A stretch of 64,000 nt of DNA from the NCBI GenBank assembly GCA_963745865.1, contig CAVUYZ010000003.1, positions 434,001 to 498,000 of the forward strand, in the 5' to 3' direction. This document shows positions 60,930 through 64,000 of this stretch, in pieces. A model generated the notes under the pieces. That model saw only the letters and a list, made by a program, of their open reading frames with translations. It was not told where the DNA came from and made no database searches. Every line of letters starts with the position of its first letter. The stretch's first letter is position 1. The position numbers and the translations under genes are program-made. The stretch comes from JAHEDH01 sp963745865. GTDB lineage: Bacteria; Actinomycetota; Acidimicrobiia; Spongiisociales; ZC4RG35.

Positions 60930-61424
60930 CGAGAACTCACGTGTCGCCTGCGAACTCGCCCTCGGCCTGCGAGCAGGCCGACCCGGCGCAGGCACCCGAT
61001 GACTGCTTCGGAATGGCCGAGGGTCGCGGGGCCGGGTGAGGTTCGAGACTCCATGAGTGGGGCGGCCCACGGGTGCCTTCAGGGCTGCTCGTGCCGAAAC
61101 GCAACGTTGTCGGAGTGCATCCAGACAGTCTTCGTCGGTCGAGGGTCGCTCGATCTCGGCGACGACTCGGTCGACCATCCCGTCGACGATCTCGTCTTTC
61201 GAAGGGACGTGGCGGTAGATCGACATCGGTTTCGTGCCCATGGCCGTTGCGAGCTTACGGATGGTCAGGGCGTCGGTGCCGATCGCGTCGGCGAGCGTCA
61301 CTGCGCTTTCCAGCACTCGGTCTCGGCTGAGCGACGGATGTACCTTCTGCGGTTTCGTATCTGCACTGGGTCGTCAGCCGACGCAACCGCTGGGGTATCG
61401 GTCTCGACAATGGGCGTTGGTCAT
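60930..61424 (-). pseudogene. TetR-family regulator, broken
   Basis: The ATG at 61424 overlaps the stop of the NarL-type regulator as ATGA, giving the true start. The frame stops after 17 codons. Coding resumes in another frame: VETDTPAVASADDPVQ (about 61,405-61,360), then VLESAVTLADAIGTDALTIR and GTKPMSIYRHVPSKDEI, a full TetR helix-turn-helix. Near 61,060 a further shift gives MESRTSPGPATLGHSEAVIG, the TetR C-terminal domain, which then runs into non-family sequence. At least three breaks are seen, so decay is as likely as sequence error. 60,820-60,930 holds nothing. Confidence 0.6.
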
Positions 61425-62080
61425 GTTTGGTCGACCCGTCCGGTCTCGTAGGCCCAGATCACGATCTCCACCCGATTCCGGGCATCGAGTTTGGTCATCA
61501 ACTTGGCGATGTGGGTCTTGACCGTGCTGTTGCTGATGAAGAGGTCCTCAGCGATCTCGGCATTGGTCTTGCCTCGGGCGACCTCTGCGAGCACCTCCTC
61601 TTCACGTTCGGTGAGGGGATCGACCGGCTGCGGTGGAGCGGTGGAGCGCCCCGTGGCGGCGAACGCCTCCAGGAGTCTCGCGGTGATGTTCGGGGCGACG
61701 AGGGCGTCGCCGGAAGCGGCTGCCTCGAGCGCCTGCACCAACAGCTCCTGGTCGGCGTCCTTGAGCAGGAACCCGCGGGCTCCTGCCTTGAGCGCACCGT
61801 AGACGTACTCGTCGCGATCGAAGGTCGTGATGATGACGACCGGGATGGGGTCGGCAACGTCCGGTCCGGCGAGCGCCTTGGTGGCTTCGATCCCGTTCAT
61901 CTTCGGCATGCTGATGTCGAGGAGGCACACATCGGGGCGCAACCGATGAGCGAGTTCGACCGCTTCCTGGCCGTCCGTCGCCTCGGCGACGACCTCGATG
62001 CCCGGCTGGGCATCGAGGATCATGGCCAGCCCGGTCCGTACGAGGTCCTGGTCGTCGGCGACGATCACGCGGAGCGTCAT
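61421..62080 (-). CDS. NarL/LuxR-family response regulator
   Basis: A 219-residue regulator with receiver Asp55 in VCLLDISMPKMNG, acid pair DD at 9-10, LLKDA, and a LuxR helix-turn-helix (LTEREEEVLAEVARGKTNAEI, ISNSTVKTHIAKLMTKL). The start is the ATG at 62080, coupled to the kinase by ATGA. Downstream is the TetR gene, also overlapping. Confidence 0.95.
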   Translation of the reverse strand: MTLRVIVADDQDLVRTGLAMILDAQPGIEVVAEATDGQEAVELAHRLRPDVCLLDISMPKMNGIEATKALAGPDVADPIPVVIITTFDRDEYVYGALKAGARGFLLKDADQELLVQALEAAASGDALVAPNITARLLEAFAATGRSTAPPQPVDPLTEREEEVLAEVARGKTNAEIAEDLFISNSTVKTHIAKLMTKLDARNRVEIVIWAYETGRVDQT

Positions 62081-63222
62081 CCTGACCGTCCTCGTTTCGG
62101 CAGGACCGCCTTCACCGTCCATCCCCGCCCTCGGTTCGGTCCTGCATCGAGCGTGCCGCCGTGGAGCGACGCCCGCTCGCTCATCCCGACGAGTCCGTAT
62201 CCGGCTGACGACTTCGGGTCTGCGTAGGAGGCGTCTCCGTCGTCGGCGATCGTGACGACGATGTCCCGGTCGCCGCCCTCGACACGGACCATGATTCCGG
62301 TTGCTCGCCGGGCGTGGCGGCGGGCGTTGGTCGTGGCCTCCTGGGCGATCCGGAACACCGACGTCTGGATGGACGGGGCGACATCGTCGAGATCTCCTTC
62401 CATCTCCAGCTGGATGGGCGGGTGTCGGCCGTCACCGGTGAGAGCCTGGAGGTCGCTGAGACGCTTCTGAGGGCTGGGCTCGTCGTCGCCGCGTCGAAGC
62501 ACCCCGACGATGGTGCGCATCTCTGTGAGTGTGCGGCTCGCTTCGGTCTTGATGGTCTTCAGCGCCCGGGCCGATGCTTCGGGATCCGACACGGCGAGGG
62601 CCCAGCCGGCCTCGGCTTGGATCGCGATCGCCGACACGTGGTGTGCGACCGTGTCGTGCAGTTCCCTGGCGAGTTGTTCGCGTTCGAACGATTTCGCTTC
62701 CGCGATCGCCCGCTCCTGTGCTCGCTCGCGGAAACGGACGGCGGCGCCCAACGCCGAGGGGAACAGCAGGAAGGCGAATCCGGCCGCCGTGAGTGCGGCG
62801 CCCTCCGGGAAGAAGACCATGTTCGTCACGTGAGGCACGCTCATGATGCTCAGTCCGACGATCGCGTCGCGTCCTGATCCCCATCGGAACAGGGCGTAGG
62901 GGAAGACGATCAGCAGCGCCATCGTGTACAAGCCGGGTGAATCCCGCCCGACTGCGATGGCCGCGATGTCGAGGCCGGCGATCACGCTCCAGGCCACGGC
63001 CACCGACATCAGCGGATGGGTGCGTCTCCACAACAGGGCGACGATCGGCACCAGCTGTAGTGCCAAGGCGACCGGACGCCACACCAGCTCTTCTCGGGTG
63101 ACACCTTCGATCAGTGCGAGAGCGACCAGGACTCCGACCAGCACCCAGTCCCTCCAAACGCGATGGGGCGGATTCGGTTCGCGGGGCTCGGCCCAGAGCG
63201 ACCTGAGGGCGTCGATCAACAC
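62077..63222 (-). CDS. NarL-type sensor histidine kinase
   Basis: A 381-residue HisKA_3 kinase with about six membrane segments in the N-terminal half (residues 25-165) and no large extracellular domain. The phosphorylated His is in QLARELHDTVAHHV. The ATPase motifs are EATTNARRHARR, DDGDAS and GYGLVGMSERA. The GTG at 63222 (VLIDALRSLWAEPREP) is chosen because upstream codons have no family resemblance. It forms a pair with the NarL-type regulator, and the divergent membrane protein at 63395 is a plausible target. Confidence 0.9.
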   Translation of the reverse strand: MLIDALRSLWAEPREPNPPHRVWRDWVLVGVLVALALIEGVTREELVWRPVALALQLVPIVALLWRRTHPLMSVAVAWSVIAGLDIAAIAVGRDSPGLYTMALLIVFPYALFRWGSGRDAIVGLSIMSVPHVTNMVFFPEGAALTAAGFAFLLFPSALGAAVRFRERAQERAIAEAKSFEREQLARELHDTVAHHVSAIAIQAEAGWALAVSDPEASARALKTIKTEASRTLTEMRTIVGVLRRGDDEPSPQKRLSDLQALTGDGRHPPIQLEMEGDLDDVAPSIQTSVFRIAQEATTNARRHARRATGIMVRVEGGDRDIVVTIADDGDASYADPKSSAGYGLVGMSERASLHGGTLDAGPNRGRGWTVKAVLPKRGRSG

Positions 63223-63394
63223 GGGGGGCAGCGTAACCCGGGGTGGGCCGGCAGTCGTCGGCCGAAAGTACGAGACGCGAATCGACCGTGGGACGACTCG
63301 GGACTGCCCCTGAGCCTGATGTGCCGATCGGCGAGATGCGACATCGTGGAGCCAGCCCCTTGAACGAGGGGAAACGCAAGCGAAAGGCAATGTC

Positions 63395-64000
63395 ATGCAA
63401 TCCATTCAGAAGATGGGCGGAATCGGCGCCCTGATCGCCGCCGGCACGTTCGTCGTCGGCCTCACCATGTTCGCCACCCTCCTCATGGACTTCGTGTCGA
63501 CCACCGACCCGTCGGCGGCGGTCGAGTTCATCGCCGACAACCAGCTGCCGCTGTATGTGTGGAACATCACGATCATGATCGTGTTCGGGATCGTCCTCGT
63601 TCCGCTCGTGCTGGCGATCGGAGATCGCCTCAGAGATGCGCACTCGCCGCTGGCGCGGGTCGCCTCGGTCTTCGGGCTCATCTGGTCGGGCGTGATCATC
63701 TCCACGGGGATGATCGTCAACATCGCCTATGCGACGGTCACCAGCCTCCAGGCCACCGACCCCGAAATGGCGTCGACGGTGTGGGCAGGCCTCGATGCCG
63801 TGACCAACGGCCTCGGTGGAGGAAACGAGATCCTCGGCGGAGTGTGGGTGCTGGGAGTCAGCATCGTCGCCCTGCGTGAGCGGCTGTTCGCCCGCTGGAT
63901 CAACCACCTCGGTGTGGTCATGGGCGTCGCCGGGCTCGTCACCGTCGTCCCGGCACTCGAGAACGTGGGTGCGGTCTTCGGCCTCGGCCTGATCGTCTGG
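63395..64000 (+). CDS. Membrane protein (DUF4386-like), partial at window end
   Basis: At least 202 residues with no stop before the window end. There are five or six hydrophobic segments: near 9-32 (GALIAAGTFVVGLTMFATLL), 52-76 (YVWNITIMIVFGIVLVPLVL), 88-116, 144-160 and 173-200. The plan and the motif NEILGGVWVLGVSIVALRERLF resemble DUF4386. The ATG at 63395 follows GAAAGGCA. It is divergent from the NarL-type kinase with 172 bases between and may be regulated by it. Confidence 0.75.
   Translation, partial: MQSIQKMGGIGALIAAGTFVVGLTMFATLLMDFVSTTDPSAAVEFIADNQLPLYVWNITIMIVFGIVLVPLVLAIGDRLRDAHSPLARVASVFGLIWSGVIISTGMIVNIAYATVTSLQATDPEMASTVWAGLDAVTNGLGGGNEILGGVWVLGVSIVALRERLFARWINHLGVVMGVAGLVTVVPALENVGAVFGLGLIVW

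Noticed and set aside
62432..63907. 491-codon minus-strand open frame
   Set aside because: Different frame of the NarL-type kinase gene and antisense to the membrane protein at 63395; His/Arg/Asp-rich shadow.

Overview
The window is a GC-rich, gene-dense bacterial chromosome segment. The gene content points to the Actinomycetota, probably a deep-branching, Acidimicrobiia-like lineage. Supporting signs are a RamB-type regulator beside aceB/aceA, the actinobacterial order lexA / LysM cell-division suppressor / nrdR, SOS boxes of the CGAAC-N4-GTTCG type, a maleylpyruvate-isomerase/DinB protein, RNase J together with RNase Y, and many overlapping ATGA/GTGA gene junctions. RNase Y and the recA-rny-miaB-miaA-dapF order argue against Streptomyces or Mycobacterium. 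The lineage is an inference, since no rRNA gene lies in the window.

Layout. 1-8 kb (minus strand): a translationally coupled enoyl-CoA hydratase / BtpA-family / DinB-type cluster, a LOG-family hydrolase, a GrpB-family protein, a CobS-like AAA ATPase with a CobT-like VWA protein, and a DUF4230 protein. 8-24 kb: an M16 peptidase, dapB, two envelope proteins, cyclophilin, a thioredoxin-TPR protein, dapA, RNase J, a lipoprotein, a DUF1684 protein, ftsK, and a 2-oxoacid dehydrogenase E1alpha-E1beta-E2 operon. 23-29 kb: the glyoxylate-shunt locus, with ramB divergent from aceB-aceA and a type II GAPDH-like gene. 29-44 kb: a housekeeping block of AI-2E-family permease, PHP hydrolase, rimO, cinA, thpR, recA, rny, miaB, miaA, dapF, lexA, a YneA/ChiZ-like gene, nrdR and dut, then tRNA-Gly, tRNA-Cys and tRNA-Val. 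44.3-47.6 kb: a small accessory island behind tRNA-Val, with an integrase remnant, a secreted SLH/beta-helix protein, NTF2-like and remnant genes, bracketed by a near-perfect 40-bp direct repeat. 48-51 kb: small soluble enzymes and a broken lipoprotein. 51.1-57.1 kb: a compact envelope redox cluster (ferredoxin, three anchored Pro/Thr-rich or helical proteins, ApbE, a ferric-reductase-like membrane protein) facing a two-component system and another anchored protein. 57-64 kb: small proteins, a zincin, tRNA-Val(CAC), a core-MetE methionine synthase, an MNT/HEPN toxin-antitoxin pair behind a 21-bp iteron operator, a NarL-type two-component system with a broken TetR gene, and a partial membrane protein.

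Many conserved genes are split between reading frames: the lipoprotein at 10.5 kb, thioredoxin-TPR, DUF1684, ftsK, E1alpha, E2, cinA, lexA and the histidine kinase at 54 kb. Nearly all of these shifts equal one extra base in the gene's reading direction. Residual insertion errors in the assembly are the simplest explanation, so these genes are annotated across both frames and not called dead.
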